A DNA stretch of 64,000 nucleotides, from NCBI GenBank assembly GCA_019638235.1, contig JAHBUE010000001.1, positions 1 through 64,000 on the forward strand, written 5' to 3'. Position 1 is the stretch's first letter, and each line of letters begins with the position of its first letter. The position numbers and the translations under genes were made by a program. Under the pieces are notes generated by a model. It ran no database searches. It saw nothing but the letters and a program-made list of their open reading frames with translations, and was not told the origin of the DNA. This document shows, piece after piece, positions 1 to 8,911 of this stretch. Origin of the DNA: Cyclobacteriaceae bacterium. Its GTDB lineage: Bacteria; Bacteroidota; Bacteroidia; Cytophagales; Cyclobacteriaceae.

Positions 1-317
1 ATTAACTCCCGAAATTAAAATCCCGGGCGTCCGCTATCAATTATCATCCATTCAATGAACTCCTATCTGTCTTCATAAACAAGACTGACCGAAACTGAAA
101 ATGTCTCGCAACTATCCCCAGCCTAGCCTCCAAACTCTCCCAGTCCGGACCACCCCTGCACTTCCTCGCGCAAAAGGAGTGCAAAGGTAATGTATTAATA
201 ATCCCTACGCAATATTGCCCCAAATTTTCTTTGGTGCGCGTGCTGTCGCAAAATGCTGATAATTAGCTTTTTATAGTACCGATAGAATTGACTGGTAAAA
301 AAAGTTATCCACAAAAC
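1..317. other. Gene-free left edge
   Basis: No convincing coding region is visible on either strand, and several stops interrupt all leftward frames. The stretch holds a good leftward promoter (listed separately) and, at its left end, a small inverted repeat of CCCG and CGGG around an AT-rich loop. The leftward transcript could be the 5' leader of a gene beyond the edge or a non-coding RNA. I see no match to RNase P RNA, SRP RNA or tmRNA signature motifs. Confidence 0.5.
182..212 (-). promoter_or_regulatory. Bacteroidota-type promoter firing left
   Basis: On the minus strand a TTG is followed after 20 bases by TACCTTTG, matching the Bacteroidota consensus TTG-N19/20-TAnnTTTG. Transcription would begin near base 175 and run off the left edge. 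No open frame of useful length starts in the first 170 bases of that transcript. Confidence 0.55.
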
Positions 318-854
318 TCAACTTTTCTCTGAAGTTTGTTTCGGGGCCTTGTAAAGCGGTATGGTGGAGCACGGCTCACCGAACATAAGGCTGGAAACAA
401 GGGGCTGCAAATGCCGGACGACTTCGAGGTAAACGGAAACCGGAACATCAACCTTGCTGCAACCTTTTACAACAACCTTTTTGTTTTTAAACTGGTTCCA
501 GTCGAGTTGACTTAATCGCTCTTCAAATATTTTTTCTTCCAGGCGTTCAGTCGTTCCGAAAAAAAACATGCGGGCAAACGGACGAATGGCTGTGGCTACC
601 AACATATATGCCCAGGTGGGCACGATTGCCTCGGTTGAGCAAGTTATGGCCACGAACTTATCCTGATATTGTCTCCAATCGTGGGTTTTTACGAAGTCGC
701 GGAAATCTTTTTCTCTTAACACCAATCCCTGAAAGAGCTGGTTCTTGATGTCCAGCAACACACGCTCACCAGGTTGATAAAATGTTTCAAGGTCGAATGT
801 TATCAATCCGCTGGCTGCTACCCGGTTTACTATTTCGTCTTCTTTCCTTTCCAT
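318..854 (-). CDS. DUF2480 family protein
   Basis: A 178-residue soluble protein that I recognise as the Bacteroidota-restricted DUF2480 family; its biochemical function is unknown. The sequence shows an internal duplication. Residues 59-100 and 118-159 are two 42-residue units, each starting DW-x-Q and ending with F-G, with a Thr/Gly-Cys-Ser step (TCS, then GCS) and a V-P near their middle. The protein is therefore probably a pseudo-dimer of an alpha/beta unit. No signal peptide or membrane segment is seen. It is the last gene of the leftward run rpmH-rnpA-S41 peptidase-tsaB, with 44 bp after tsaB, and is probably co-transcribed with it. Confidence 0.85.
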   Translation of the reverse strand: MERKEDEIVNRVAASGLITFDLETFYQPGERVLLDIKNQLFQGLVLREKDFRDFVKTHDWRQYQDKFVAITCSTEAIVPTWAYMLVATAIRPFARMFFFGTTERLEEKIFEERLSQLDWNQFKNKKVVVKGCSKVDVPVSVYLEVVRHLQPLVSSLMFGEPCSTIPLYKAPKQTSEKS

Positions 855-898
855 ACTTCTTTATTACTGCGGACAACAGCAATGCGCGCTAAAAATTT

Positions 899-1576
899 TC
901 AGCTTTGCCTTGCCGGTTTAATCATAAATTCTTTCAGGTAAACGGGTTCAAAACTTTCCAAATCTTCTACCTGACCTGATTCAAATTTTTGATAGGCCAA
1001 CTCGCCCATTTTTGAGGCTTGCGGATATACTTTATCAAGAAACAGTGCATTTGAATGATGAATTACACCCTTACATTTAGGAGCGCCATCGCCAAAAAAC
1101 AAAATCTGGTTCACATCCAAAAAATTACTGAACGATTCTGAATCGATAACTTTTGGCATAATAGGTTGCACTGATTGAAAAGCATTATTCACAACCATGC
1201 AATAAACTTCCATTCTTCGGGCATCAATCATGGGGCAAAGTAAAATGTCTTCTTCGACCTGGTTGCGCACCTGATACGCCAACAGCTCAAGTGTATTAAT
1301 TGCTATGAGCGGAATCTTTAGTGCAAAACACAATCCTTTAGCTAATGATACGCCAATTCTTAACCCTGTGTATGAACCCGGCCCGGCTGAAACCGCCACT
1401 GCCTGCACCTGTGTGAAATCGGTTTTTGAAAGTTTAACTATATCATCAATCAATGGGGCGAGCCGGGTGGCGTGCGATTGCTCAACATGAGCTTCGGCTG
1501 ACGTTATTAACCGGCCGTTGGCATGAAGGGCTACCGAACAAACTTTTGCAGATGTTTCGAGGCAGAGGATAGCCAT
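899..1576 (-). CDS. tsaB: tRNA threonylcarbamoyladenosine biosynthesis protein TsaB
   Basis: TsaB is the non-catalytic ASKHA-fold partner of TsaD. With TsaE it helps transfer threonylcarbamoyl from TC-AMP to A37 of ANN-reading tRNAs in the cytoplasm. The 225 residues are the usual length. The N-terminus (MAILCLETSA) is the family's first beta strand, and the hallmark GPGSYTGLRIG lies at residues 65-75. The ATG overlaps the stop of the upstream peptidase gene by one base (TAATG), which suggests translational coupling. No tsaD or tsaE lies in the window. Confidence 0.95.
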   Translation of the reverse strand: MAILCLETSAKVCSVALHANGRLITSAEAHVEQSHATRLAPLIDDIVKLSKTDFTQVQAVAVSAGPGSYTGLRIGVSLAKGLCFALKIPLIAINTLELLAYQVRNQVEEDILLCPMIDARRMEVYCMVVNNAFQSVQPIMPKVIDSESFSNFLDVNQILFFGDGAPKCKGVIHHSNALFLDKVYPQASKMGELAYQKFESGQVEDLESFEPVYLKEFMIKPARQS

Positions 1577-3225
1577 TAGTGCTTTGCAAGAATTTTATTG
1601 AAGCCCTGCAAATCGTGAAGTGTTTTTACAGCTTCTGCAATGACTGTATCGTGTGCTAATGAAACGGCATACTGCCCTTCGTTGAGTGCGTAGTTAAAGG
1701 CTATCTGACTCACCAACACCGATGAAATTTCATCTTTAAACCGGTTTAGGTCTGACGCTTTGTTGGCTTCAATTTTAGCATTTAAAATTTTTAGCTCCGA
1801 TTCAAGTTCGGAGTAGTAGCGCTCCTTCCTGGCAAGTTCCTGCAATTGCTTCGTTTCTGTTTCCAATGCGGTTGAGTAAGAAAATTTCTTTTCTTTCAGC
1901 CAAGCGAGAAACTTTTCATATTCCTCATCCGCGAAAGCGAACGATTTGAAATCCAATGGCGCTTCATGCTCTGCACAATACGTTGTGGCGTATTCAAACA
2001 ATAACCCGGAAGCATACAGTGAAGCGGTGATTGCGCCAAGGTATTTTTGTTCAATAGAAATATCGGGGTCGAGTCCTCCGCCATCATAAACTGAACGACC
2101 GTTTAACGTTTTAAACTCTGACTTACTTGAATCGGCAAAAGCCAACACCGAACCGTCTTGCTGTCGGTGGGCGTAATCTAATTTTTGAATACACCTGCCG
2201 CTTGGAATGTAGTATTTGGCCGTTGTTATTTTTAGCTGTGCGTTATACGACAATTGACGAGTGGTTTGCACCAGACCTTTACCAAAAGTACGGTCGCCCA
2301 ACAAAACGGCACGGTCGTAATCTTGCAATGCACCGGCAACAATTTCGGATGCGGAAGCGCTGCCTTCATTAATAAGTACGGCAAGGGGCATGTCGGTATC
2401 CAACGGATTGTTAAGTGTTGTGTATGATTTGTTCCACTCTGTTACTTTGCCCCGCGTACTTACCACTTCTTTTCCTTTCGGGATGAACAGGTTTACAATA
2501 TTTATTGCTTCATGAAGCAAGCCTCCGGGGTTATCGCGCAAATCGAGAATGATTTTTTTCGCTCCCTGTGCTTTTAATTTCGTCAAGGCATCAGCAACTT
2601 CTTTTGAAGCCCCGGGAGTAAAATCATCTAACTTTATATAACCAACCTCTGGATTTATTAAACCTATATATGCCAGGTTGCCCAACGTAATTTTTTCGCG
2701 CTTGATTTTAAACACGAGGTCATTCTTCTGGCCGTACCTCCGCACTTTAACTTCTACTTCCGTTCGGGCGGGGCCTTTCAGCAACACACTTGTTTCGGCA
2801 GTTGTTTTTCCTTGCACATTGATTCCGTTAATCTCAATCAATTCATCGCCAACTTTAAGGCCTGATTTATAAGCGGGAAAATTTTTGTAGGGATGTGTTA
2901 CGATAATTTTTTTATTAATGATTCCGATAAGCGCACCAATACCGGCATACTGACCTGTGGTAGTGATGCGGAAATTTTCAAGTTCTTCTTCGGGAATAAA
3001 ATCGGTGTACGGGTCGAGCGACTCCAGCATGGAATCTATACCCTGGCGAATCAGTTTCTTCGGGTCAACCTCATCTACATAATAGGTATTAACTTCCTTA
3101 AACAAGGTGGCGAATATGTCTAAACTCTTAGCTATTTCGAAATAGTTTTCTGCCGGCTTTTTGAAAGCCGCCACTGCAATGGCGATAATAACCAGAGCCG
3201 ATACCCACTTAAAGTTTTTCCGCAT
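1576..3225 (-). CDS. S41 family C-terminal processing peptidase (CtpA/Prc type)
   Basis: A periplasmic serine protease that trims or degrades exported proteins from their C-termini. It has an N-terminal membrane anchor or signal (residues 5-20). A PDZ domain follows at about 95-175, containing the ligand-loop stretch around GIGALIG. The catalytic tail-specific protease core spans about 185-390. The catalytic serine sits in GSASASE (289-294) and the general-base lysine is K316 in TFGKG. The ~150-residue helical tail after the core is common in Bacteroidota members. The start overlaps the end of rnpA by 17 bp and the stop overlaps the tsaB start, so the run is tightly coupled. Confidence 0.92.
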   Translation of the reverse strand: MRKNFKWVSALVIIAIAVAAFKKPAENYFEIAKSLDIFATLFKEVNTYYVDEVDPKKLIRQGIDSMLESLDPYTDFIPEEELENFRITTTGQYAGIGALIGIINKKIIVTHPYKNFPAYKSGLKVGDELIEINGINVQGKTTAETSVLLKGPARTEVEVKVRRYGQKNDLVFKIKREKITLGNLAYIGLINPEVGYIKLDDFTPGASKEVADALTKLKAQGAKKIILDLRDNPGGLLHEAINIVNLFIPKGKEVVSTRGKVTEWNKSYTTLNNPLDTDMPLAVLINEGSASASEIVAGALQDYDRAVLLGDRTFGKGLVQTTRQLSYNAQLKITTAKYYIPSGRCIQKLDYAHRQQDGSVLAFADSSKSEFKTLNGRSVYDGGGLDPDISIEQKYLGAITASLYASGLLFEYATTYCAEHEAPLDFKSFAFADEEYEKFLAWLKEKKFSYSTALETETKQLQELARKERYYSELESELKILNAKIEANKASDLNRFKDEISSVLVSQIAFNYALNEGQYAVSLAHDTVIAEAVKTLHDLQGFNKILAKH

Positions 3226-3574
3226 AATCCGTTAAACGCTTAAAAGTCGCTTTAATTTTTTCCTCAATCCGGTGGTAATCCCAGATTTCTTTGGCCGTAT
3301 AAATATACACTATTCGGAGCGCAGGCAACTGTGGCAAGGCGGCTTTATTGAGCCTGTATGCTTCGCGAAGCCTTCTTTTTACTAAGTTCCGGTCGACCGC
3401 TTTTTTAAAATTACGTTTTGATACCGAAAAAAGCACCTGATGATGTGGCTCGTTACCCTTCAGCACCAACACTTTGAACGGGGCTAAATAAAAAGAGGAA
3501 CCCTTGCTGAAGAGTTCCTGAATGCTGTTTCGACTTGAAAGTCGCTCGGATTTACTAAAACTGAATTTGCCCAT
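3209..3574 (-). CDS. rnpA: Ribonuclease P protein component
   Basis: The protein subunit of RNase P, which binds the RNA subunit and helps it cleave 5' leaders from pre-tRNAs. The 121 residues are normal length. The N-terminal pattern (LSSRNSIQELFSKG) and the basic RNR signature at residues 57-74 (KKAVDRNLVKRRLREAYR) are both present. It follows rpmH with a 54-bp gap, the near-universal rpmH-rnpA order. The gap contains two mutually exclusive hairpins just ahead of the start codon. The RNA partner was not found in the window. Confidence 0.96.
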   Translation of the reverse strand: MGKFSFSKSERLSSRNSIQELFSKGSSFYLAPFKVLVLKGNEPHHQVLFSVSKRNFKKAVDRNLVKRRLREAYRLNKAALPQLPALRIVYIYTAKEIWDYHRIEEKIKATFKRLTDYAEKL

Positions 3575-3580
3575 TGGGAT

Positions 3581-3629
3581 GAGGTTGACATAACCTCTGC
3601 CCTGCCCTTTTGGAAGGCAAAAAGGTTAT
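3581..3629 (-). promoter_or_regulatory. Alternative hairpins between rpmH and rnpA
   Basis: On the minus-strand transcript ATAACCT, overlapping the rpmH stop, can pair with AGGTTAT (3590-3596). The same central segment can instead pair as GAGGTT with AACCTC (3581-3586), forming a hairpin that ends six bases before the rnpA ATG. The two structures exclude each other. The second would bury the only purine-rich GAGG near the rnpA start. A translational or RNA-processing role is inference. Confidence 0.4.
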
Positions 3630-3790
3630 TATTTCTTCTTAAACGTGGTTTCGTCAGAAACGGTCAGTCTTTTTCTGCCCTTTCTTCTGCGAGAAGCAAG
3701 CACCCTGCGGCCATTGGCCGATGCCATTCTTTCACGGAAACCGTGCTTGTTTTTGCGCTTTCTCTTAGATGGTTGATATGTACGTTTCAT
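3629..3790 (-). CDS. rpmH: 50S ribosomal protein L34
   Basis: A 53-residue, extremely basic protein starting [20 protein letters not shown] and containing the L34 core [20 protein letters not shown]. It is a structural protein of the large ribosomal subunit that packs against 23S rRNA. The short C-terminal extension (SDETTFKKK) is slightly longer than the 46-residue enteric form and is typical of Bacteroidota. It lies directly upstream of rnpA, has its own strong promoter, and its 5' leader carries a small hairpin (CCTCA-CTGAA-TGAGG). Confidence 0.96.
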   Translation of the reverse strand: MKRTYQPSKRKRKNKHGFRERMASANGRRVLASRRRKGRKRLTVSDETTFKKK

Positions 3791-3824
3791 GCTCTTAACA
3801 GTTTACCTCACTGAATGAGGGCTG

Positions 3825-3854
3825 CAAAAATAATGAACATTCGGCTATTTACAA
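3825..3854 (-). promoter_or_regulatory. rpmH promoter
   Basis: TTG and TATTTTTG on the minus strand are separated by 19 bases, a near-perfect Bacteroidota sigma-A promoter. It lies about 35 bp before the L34 start codon and probably drives the whole rpmH-rnpA-peptidase-tsaB-DUF2480 run. Confidence 0.7.
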
Positions 3855-3883
3855 CCCATTGGCTAATAAATTACCCTAATCTA

Positions 3884-4885
3884 TCAGGCAATAAGGTCGG
3901 CCAGCACTTTTTTGGCCTGATCGGGTTGTAGCCGGGGGCCAAACTGGGAAACCACTCTGGAAGATGCCAACGAGGCGATTTTACCCGCCTCGGCATAGCT
4001 ATGGCCGTGCGTTATGCCATATAAAAAGGCACCCGAAAACATATCGCCAGCCCCATTTGTATCAATAGCCCGAACTTTATAAGGTTCAATCTGAATAAAG
4101 GTGTCGCCATCATAAATAAGCGCCCCGTTTGCCCCCAGGGTTATCGCAAAACGTTTTGCGGCTTGTTTCAATTTCTCCCGTGCCTCGTTCAGGTTGTCGG
4201 TTCCGGTAAAAATCATGGCTTCTTCTTCATTGCAAAACAGCAAGTCAACGCTTGCGCCTACAATTTCTTCCATTTGTGTGCTAAAGTATTTCACCATGCT
4301 TGGGTCGGAAAACGTAAGCGAGGTTAATACTTTATTTCGTTCGGCAATTTTTTTGGCTTCTTTCAGGGCGTCAAGTCCTTTGGGGCTTGCCACGAGGTAG
4401 CCTTCGAGGTACACGTAGGCAGAATTTTTTATCGCCTCTTCATCTAAGTGCTGGGGCGATAAGAAGGAACTCACTCCCAAAAATGTATTCATGGTGCGCT
4501 GCGCATCGGGGCTGGTCATTACCACACACTTACCGGAATGACCGTCCGGGCACTTATCGTATGTAAGGTTTGTGTCAACGTCATTACGTTTAAGGTCTTC
4601 GAGAAAAAATTTTCCAAGCTCATCTTTCGCCACTAAGCATGAGTAAAATGCTTTTCCGCCAAACTGGCTTAACGCCACCACCGAATTGCCTGCGGAACCT
4701 CCGCCTGACATACGGCTTTTCTTCATATCAATTGCCCTGATTAATTCCAACTGGCGTTTTTCATCTACCAGGGTCATTACTCCTTTTTCAATATTGTGTT
4801 TTTCAAAAAAGTCGTGGTCAACTTCCGTTACAATATCCACAATGGCATTGCCTATGCCGTACACATCATATCTACTTTTACTCAT
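3884..4885 (-). CDS. PfkB-family sugar/nucleoside kinase (adenosine kinase-like)
   Basis: A cytoplasmic ATP-dependent kinase of the ribokinase/PfkB superfamily, 333 residues, full length. The N-terminus (YDVYGIGNAIVDI) and the glycine-rich GGSAGNSVVALSQFGG near 60-78 match signature 1. Signature 2 is DTNGAGDMFSGAFLYG at 275-290, with the anion hole GAG and catalytic Asp281. The closest annotated relatives in this phylum are usually called adenosine kinase, but substrate specificity cannot be read from the sequence; ribose, inosine or fructose are alternatives. The upstream GDPD gene is in the same orientation 54 bp away, with a CCCC-TTTC-GGGG hairpin between them. Confidence 0.85.
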   Translation of the reverse strand: MSKSRYDVYGIGNAIVDIVTEVDHDFFEKHNIEKGVMTLVDEKRQLELIRAIDMKKSRMSGGGSAGNSVVALSQFGGKAFYSCLVAKDELGKFFLEDLKRNDVDTNLTYDKCPDGHSGKCVVMTSPDAQRTMNTFLGVSSFLSPQHLDEEAIKNSAYVYLEGYLVASPKGLDALKEAKKIAERNKVLTSLTFSDPSMVKYFSTQMEEIVGASVDLLFCNEEEAMIFTGTDNLNEAREKLKQAAKRFAITLGANGALIYDGDTFIQIEPYKVRAIDTNGAGDMFSGAFLYGITHGHSYAEAGKIASLASSRVVSQFGPRLQPDQAKKVLADLIA

Positions 4886-4939
4886 ACCGTTGGTTTATAC
4901 TTCCCCGAAAGGGGTATTAAAATTTTTGCAATGATAGGA

Positions 4940-5911
4940 TTATTTTTTGTTAGAACCGTTGCCATTTGTATTGAGGCCCAACCCGATACCGGCCGCACGA
5001 TTGGGATAATCGGTAATCAGCCCGTCAACGCCCATAGCTTTCAATCGTTTCATGTCGTCAACTTCGTTCACCGTCCAGGGAATAACACGAAGTTTGCCGT
5101 TACGGCCATTCTTGCCCGTAGCTACGCGGGTTGGTGTAAGTGTGTGCAGGTAATCAACGTGTTCTTTTTTTAACAATTTGTAATGCGGACTGTAAATGCT
5201 TGGCGTAAAGCCGAGTTCCGCAAGGTTTTTTTCGGGCGATTTTGTATTACCAACGAGCAACGCGAGCCGCACATGGGGGTATTTCTCCTTCCAGTATTTC
5301 AGTATGCGCATATCGAACGACTGCACAACAATTCTTTCCCAGGGCAAATACGCATCAACCACTGCATACACGAGGTCGGAAAATTCTGCCGGGGCCGGAT
5401 GATATATATCGTCACCTTCTTTGCCACTTTTTATCTCAATTTTATAATCAACTTCATAGCGTGAGTAACTTCTGATGTGGTCTTCAACGGCTTTGATTAC
5501 ATCAGCAAGCAAGGGCTTGATTGCTTTTACTTTTTCCTGTTCAGAAAAATGTTCAACTACTTTTGAGCCACAATCGTATTGCTTCACCTCATCGTAGGTG
5601 AGTTTATATATATTGAATGATAATTGCTCGTCTGCCGGAATTTCGCTGCCATTGGGTTGCAGGCATATTGCAGCCGACATCCAGGGTTCGTGCGAAACAA
5701 CTACCTGCCTGTCTTTTGAGATGACCACATCAAGTTCAATGGTAGTAACACCATAGTCGAGTGCTTTGATAAACCCCAATATTGTGTTTTCAGGATAAAC
5801 GCCCTTCGCTCCACGATGCCCCTCCAAGTCGAATTTGGGTATAAATACCTGTGCGTTGCTGCTGCCTGCTGCTAACATCATCGTTACGAATATCGCTACT
5901 GCATATTTCAT
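4940..5911 (-). CDS. Glycerophosphodiester phosphodiesterase family protein
   Basis: A secreted esterase predicted to hydrolyse glycerophosphodiesters to glycerol-3-phosphate and an alcohol, in a Ca-dependent TIM-barrel GDPD domain. A cleavable signal peptide covers residues 1-20 (ending SSNA). The GDPD signature is complete: H32-R33-G, E41-N42-T, E59-x-D61 and the catalytic H74. The C-terminal strand reads VDGLITDYPNRA, as in other family members. The 323 residues fit the periplasmic GlpQ-like branch. No glpF, glpK or glpT genes are nearby, so it may be a general phospholipid-recycling enzyme. Confidence 0.92.
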   Translation of the reverse strand: MKYAVAIFVTMMLAAGSSNAQVFIPKFDLEGHRGAKGVYPENTILGFIKALDYGVTTIELDVVISKDRQVVVSHEPWMSAAICLQPNGSEIPADEQLSFNIYKLTYDEVKQYDCGSKVVEHFSEQEKVKAIKPLLADVIKAVEDHIRSYSRYEVDYKIEIKSGKEGDDIYHPAPAEFSDLVYAVVDAYLPWERIVVQSFDMRILKYWKEKYPHVRLALLVGNTKSPEKNLAELGFTPSIYSPHYKLLKKEHVDYLHTLTPTRVATGKNGRNGKLRVIPWTVNEVDDMKRLKAMGVDGLITDYPNRAAGIGLGLNTNGNGSNKK

Positions 5912-5999
5912 AGCGGCAAGTTAAAGTTTTCCTTGTCCAAAATTCAAGTTTCGGCATAGTCAACTTATGGGCAACGTAACTAAATTCCTGAAAACTTCA

Positions 6000-6043
6000 C
6001 CACAGAGTCCACAGAGGTTACACTGAGTTCACACTGAGTTTAC
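6000..6043. repeat. Short imperfect tandem repeat (CACAGAG / ACACTGAGTT)
   Basis: CACAGAG occurs twice and ACACTGAGTT twice within 44 bases, between the GDPD gene and the stop of the outer-membrane barrel gene. Sequences of this type recur between genes in many Bacteroidota. No function is evident. Confidence 0.4.
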
Positions 6044-6076
6044 AGAATGGCTCTAATCCCGGAAACGGAAAAAAAC

Positions 6077-8872
6077 TTACTGCCGAATCATCATGCGCAT
6101 GCCGCCCCTGCGCCCCCCGCCCATTGGGTTAAGGTGCTTGTTGAGGGCGTACGTGAAGCTAACCATGTAAAACCTGCCGAGGTTATTCATGGTTTGTTGC
6201 TGCACAAAGTTTTCGCCTGCGCTTTGGGTTACGTTGTTGCTCTGGTCTAATATGTTATTCACCCCGATTTTAATTTCACCGGCATTGTTCTTTAGTATAA
6301 ATCGCGATACCGACATATTCCAGAACGGAATGGTTTCTTTGAAATCGGTAGTGGTGCTGGTGTAAATCAGGTAATCGAAACCGGTGTTGTACGCATACTT
6401 TTTGAGAAAGTTCAGGTTAAGCTCACCGCGATAGGTCTGGTTGAAATACTCCTGGTCGGGTGTTGCAAAATCATATTTTACTTTCTGGTTGCTTAATGTT
6501 GCGCTTAAATCCAGGATTAAAATATCCTTGAACGTAAAATTATAGCGTGCCGTGCCGCCTACTGTTTGCTGACGAACGTTATTCTCCTGCTCATTTAATA
6601 TGTTAATGCTTTCAGAAAGTGAAGCGGTAGGGCCAATGTTAAACCGGCTCTTTAATTTGCTGATAGGAAACCCCGCGTTAATATTGGCGCTAAGGCTCAT
6701 GGCTCTGTCAACGTTAACCGGTTTTGTGGTGCGCACCAGGCTATCGTTTACCGATTGCGAATTGGTAATGGCATTGTTGATATAAGAAGCATTCACAAAC
6801 GCGAACAGGTTCATAAACTTTACCGGGTTAAACGCTGTATAGTTAGCCGTAACCCGATGCACATAAGCCGGTTTCAAATCGGGATTACCAACAGAAATAT
6901 TCAGCGGGTCGCTGTTATCCACTATCGGTTGCAGTTGTTGGACTCCCGGCTCCTGCATATTGGTTTCGTAATCGAGGCGTAAATGTTTTACGCTGGAGAA
7001 ATCATAATTAAAACGGGCGACAGGCAACAGGTTTTTAAATGTGCGGTTTATCATTACATCATGCAGCAATAACTCTCCTTTCAGATTCGTCATTTGATAA
7101 CTTGCTCCAACGGTTAGGCTGTATTTTTCCTTGTTCATTCTGAAGTTAATACCAGGCCGGTTGTAGATATAGTTGCTTTTGAATTTGTTGCTAAGTGTGG
7201 TGTTAAATTCTGGCGTGCCCAGGTTCCAATCAAACACGGAACGGTCAACGTCATTTTGATTTGTTGAGAAATTGTAATTCGCCTCTATGTATTTTCTTCC
7301 GCCAAGGGGTTCGGTGTAGGAAATCGCTACGCCATAGGTTTGATTCATTGTTTCCTGGGTGTTGGTTTGGTCAATCTGTTCTTCCGTTCCTTGTGTATTG
7401 TAGATATTAACAGATTGCTGATTGCCTTCGCTTTCGTTAGAGTTCAACCCCACTGTTAGCGTGGTCGTTACATTTCTTCCTTTTTTATTGAACCGGTGTC
7501 GCCACAACACATTCGCATTCAGATTTATGCCTGTTTGTTCCGTGTAAATGCTTCGCTCACTTTCGTTGCGCACTTCGGTATTGCCAATGTTCATGGTCTG
7601 GCTTTCGTTAAACGACCGGAATTCAGAATTGGTGTATGAGGCATTGGCCGTTGCGCGGATTACGTTTGCCGAATCAATGGTGTGATCTAACACCAATGTG
7701 CCGCGATGGTTGTCGCTGGTGCTTACCTGGCGACTGGTTTGTGTGAAATTATAGTTTCCAATATCCGGTAAGGAATTAATGCGGAGCAACGAGCTGTTTA
7801 CATTCCTGTCGAGGTGATTGTAAAAATAGCTTGATGTAATCTTTGTATCCTTACTCAAATCTTTATTAAAATTAATGCCACCGGCATAGTTGGTCATGAT
7901 GCCGCTTTGACGACCGCCCATGTTAATGCCCGGGCCACCCGAAGCTCCACCGGAGCCGCCAATGGTTACACGAGCGCCTCCACCCGACATCATAGCTTGC
8001 GCACCTCCGGAAAAGTTCATGAAATCGCCAATAGAAAATCCCTGCTCATTAATGTTGTTCCCCATACCCAGGAAAGAAAGCTGTTGCCCTTTAGAAAACC
8101 TGTTGATACTGGCACTGGCCTGAAAGCGACTATCGGTACCCGCACCTGCCATTAAGTTTCCGAAGGCGCCATTGCGTTTATCTTCCTTTAGTTCAAGGTT
8201 GATTGTTTTTTCACGCTGGCCGTCATCAATACCAGTAAATTGCGACTGGTCGGATTTGCGGTCGAACACCTGTACTTTTTCAATAGCATCAGCCGGAAGA
8301 TTTCGTGTGGCAAGTTTGGGGTCGCGGCCAAAAAATTCGCGGCCGTCAACCGTAACACGCTGAACCTGCTCGCCTTGTGCACGCACGGTTCCGTCTGTTT
8401 CAACTTCAATGCCTGGCATGGTTTTCAGTAAATCTTCAACATTGGCATTTGTTTTTGTTTTGAATGATGAAGCGTTAAACTCAATAGTATCTTTCTTTAC
8501 CGTAACGGGCGCACGCTCTGCGCGAATGGTAACTTCGTCTAATATCCTGCTCTCCGGTTGCATTTTCAGTAAACCCAACTCAACTACCGCCTCATCGGGT
8601 TTTGGAGTAACCTTTACTATTAGCGGTGCATAGCCCACATAAGTAACCCGAAACAAATATTCGGCACGGTTCAGGTTTTTAACTTCAAAAAATCCCTGGG
8701 TGTTGCTTATGCCAAAATTCACCAGCGATGAATCTTTCGGGCTAAGAATCATTACCGTAGCCGATGGAAGTGCTGTGCCGGTTGAATCGGTCAATTGACC
8801 TTTAACGGAAATTTTTTGGGCATAACTTGCAAAGGCTAAGCATACGCAAGCAAATACTAAACTTGTTCTCAT
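6077..8872 (-). CDS. Outer membrane beta-barrel protein with carboxypeptidase-like and plug domains
   Basis: A 931-residue TonB-receptor-like protein. Residues 1-18 form a signal peptide. A CarboxypepD_reg-like beta-sandwich covers about 20-105 and a plug-like domain about 115-215 (KTNANVEDLLKTMPGIEV, then VTVDGREFFG). A large barrel of the OMP_b-brl_3 type follows. A Gly/Met-rich stretch at about 285-325 and the Gly/Arg/Met-rich C-terminus (GGGRRGGMRMM) are low-complexity and could be loops or metal-rich segments. No TonB box is obvious. It lies 40 bp downstream of a GLPGLI gene, a recurrent pair in this phylum, and next to a divergent two-component system that may control it. The transported substrate, if any, is unknown. 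Confidence 0.85.
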   Translation of the reverse strand: MRTSLVFACVCLAFASYAQKISVKGQLTDSTGTALPSATVMILSPKDSSLVNFGISNTQGFFEVKNLNRAEYLFRVTYVGYAPLIVKVTPKPDEAVVELGLLKMQPESRILDEVTIRAERAPVTVKKDTIEFNASSFKTKTNANVEDLLKTMPGIEVETDGTVRAQGEQVQRVTVDGREFFGRDPKLATRNLPADAIEKVQVFDRKSDQSQFTGIDDGQREKTINLELKEDKRNGAFGNLMAGAGTDSRFQASASINRFSKGQQLSFLGMGNNINEQGFSIGDFMNFSGGAQAMMSGGGARVTIGGSGGASGGPGINMGGRQSGIMTNYAGGINFNKDLSKDTKITSSYFYNHLDRNVNSSLLRINSLPDIGNYNFTQTSRQVSTSDNHRGTLVLDHTIDSANVIRATANASYTNSEFRSFNESQTMNIGNTEVRNESERSIYTEQTGINLNANVLWRHRFNKKGRNVTTTLTVGLNSNESEGNQQSVNIYNTQGTEEQIDQTNTQETMNQTYGVAISYTEPLGGRKYIEANYNFSTNQNDVDRSVFDWNLGTPEFNTTLSNKFKSNYIYNRPGINFRMNKEKYSLTVGASYQMTNLKGELLLHDVMINRTFKNLLPVARFNYDFSSVKHLRLDYETNMQEPGVQQLQPIVDNSDPLNISVGNPDLKPAYVHRVTANYTAFNPVKFMNLFAFVNASYINNAITNSQSVNDSLVRTTKPVNVDRAMSLSANINAGFPISKLKSRFNIGPTASLSESINILNEQENNVRQQTVGGTARYNFTFKDILILDLSATLSNQKVKYDFATPDQEYFNQTYRGELNLNFLKKYAYNTGFDYLIYTSTTTDFKETIPFWNMSVSRFILKNNAGEIKIGVNNILDQSNNVTQSAGENFVQQQTMNNLGRFYMVSFTYALNKHLNPMGGGRRGGMRMMIRQ

Positions 8873-8911
8873 GTTTTCAGTTAATAATTAATCGGGAGAG
8901 GGGGATTAAGG

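Noticed and set aside
1-175. RNase P RNA or tmRNA gene at the left edge
   Set aside because: A GTCCGGAC word is present, but the conserved GAGGAAAGTCCGG context and other core elements are missing.
4901-4912. CCCC-TTTC-GGGG as a terminator after the GDPD gene
   Set aside because: A short 4-bp stem with no T run in the leftward direction; more likely a leader structure.
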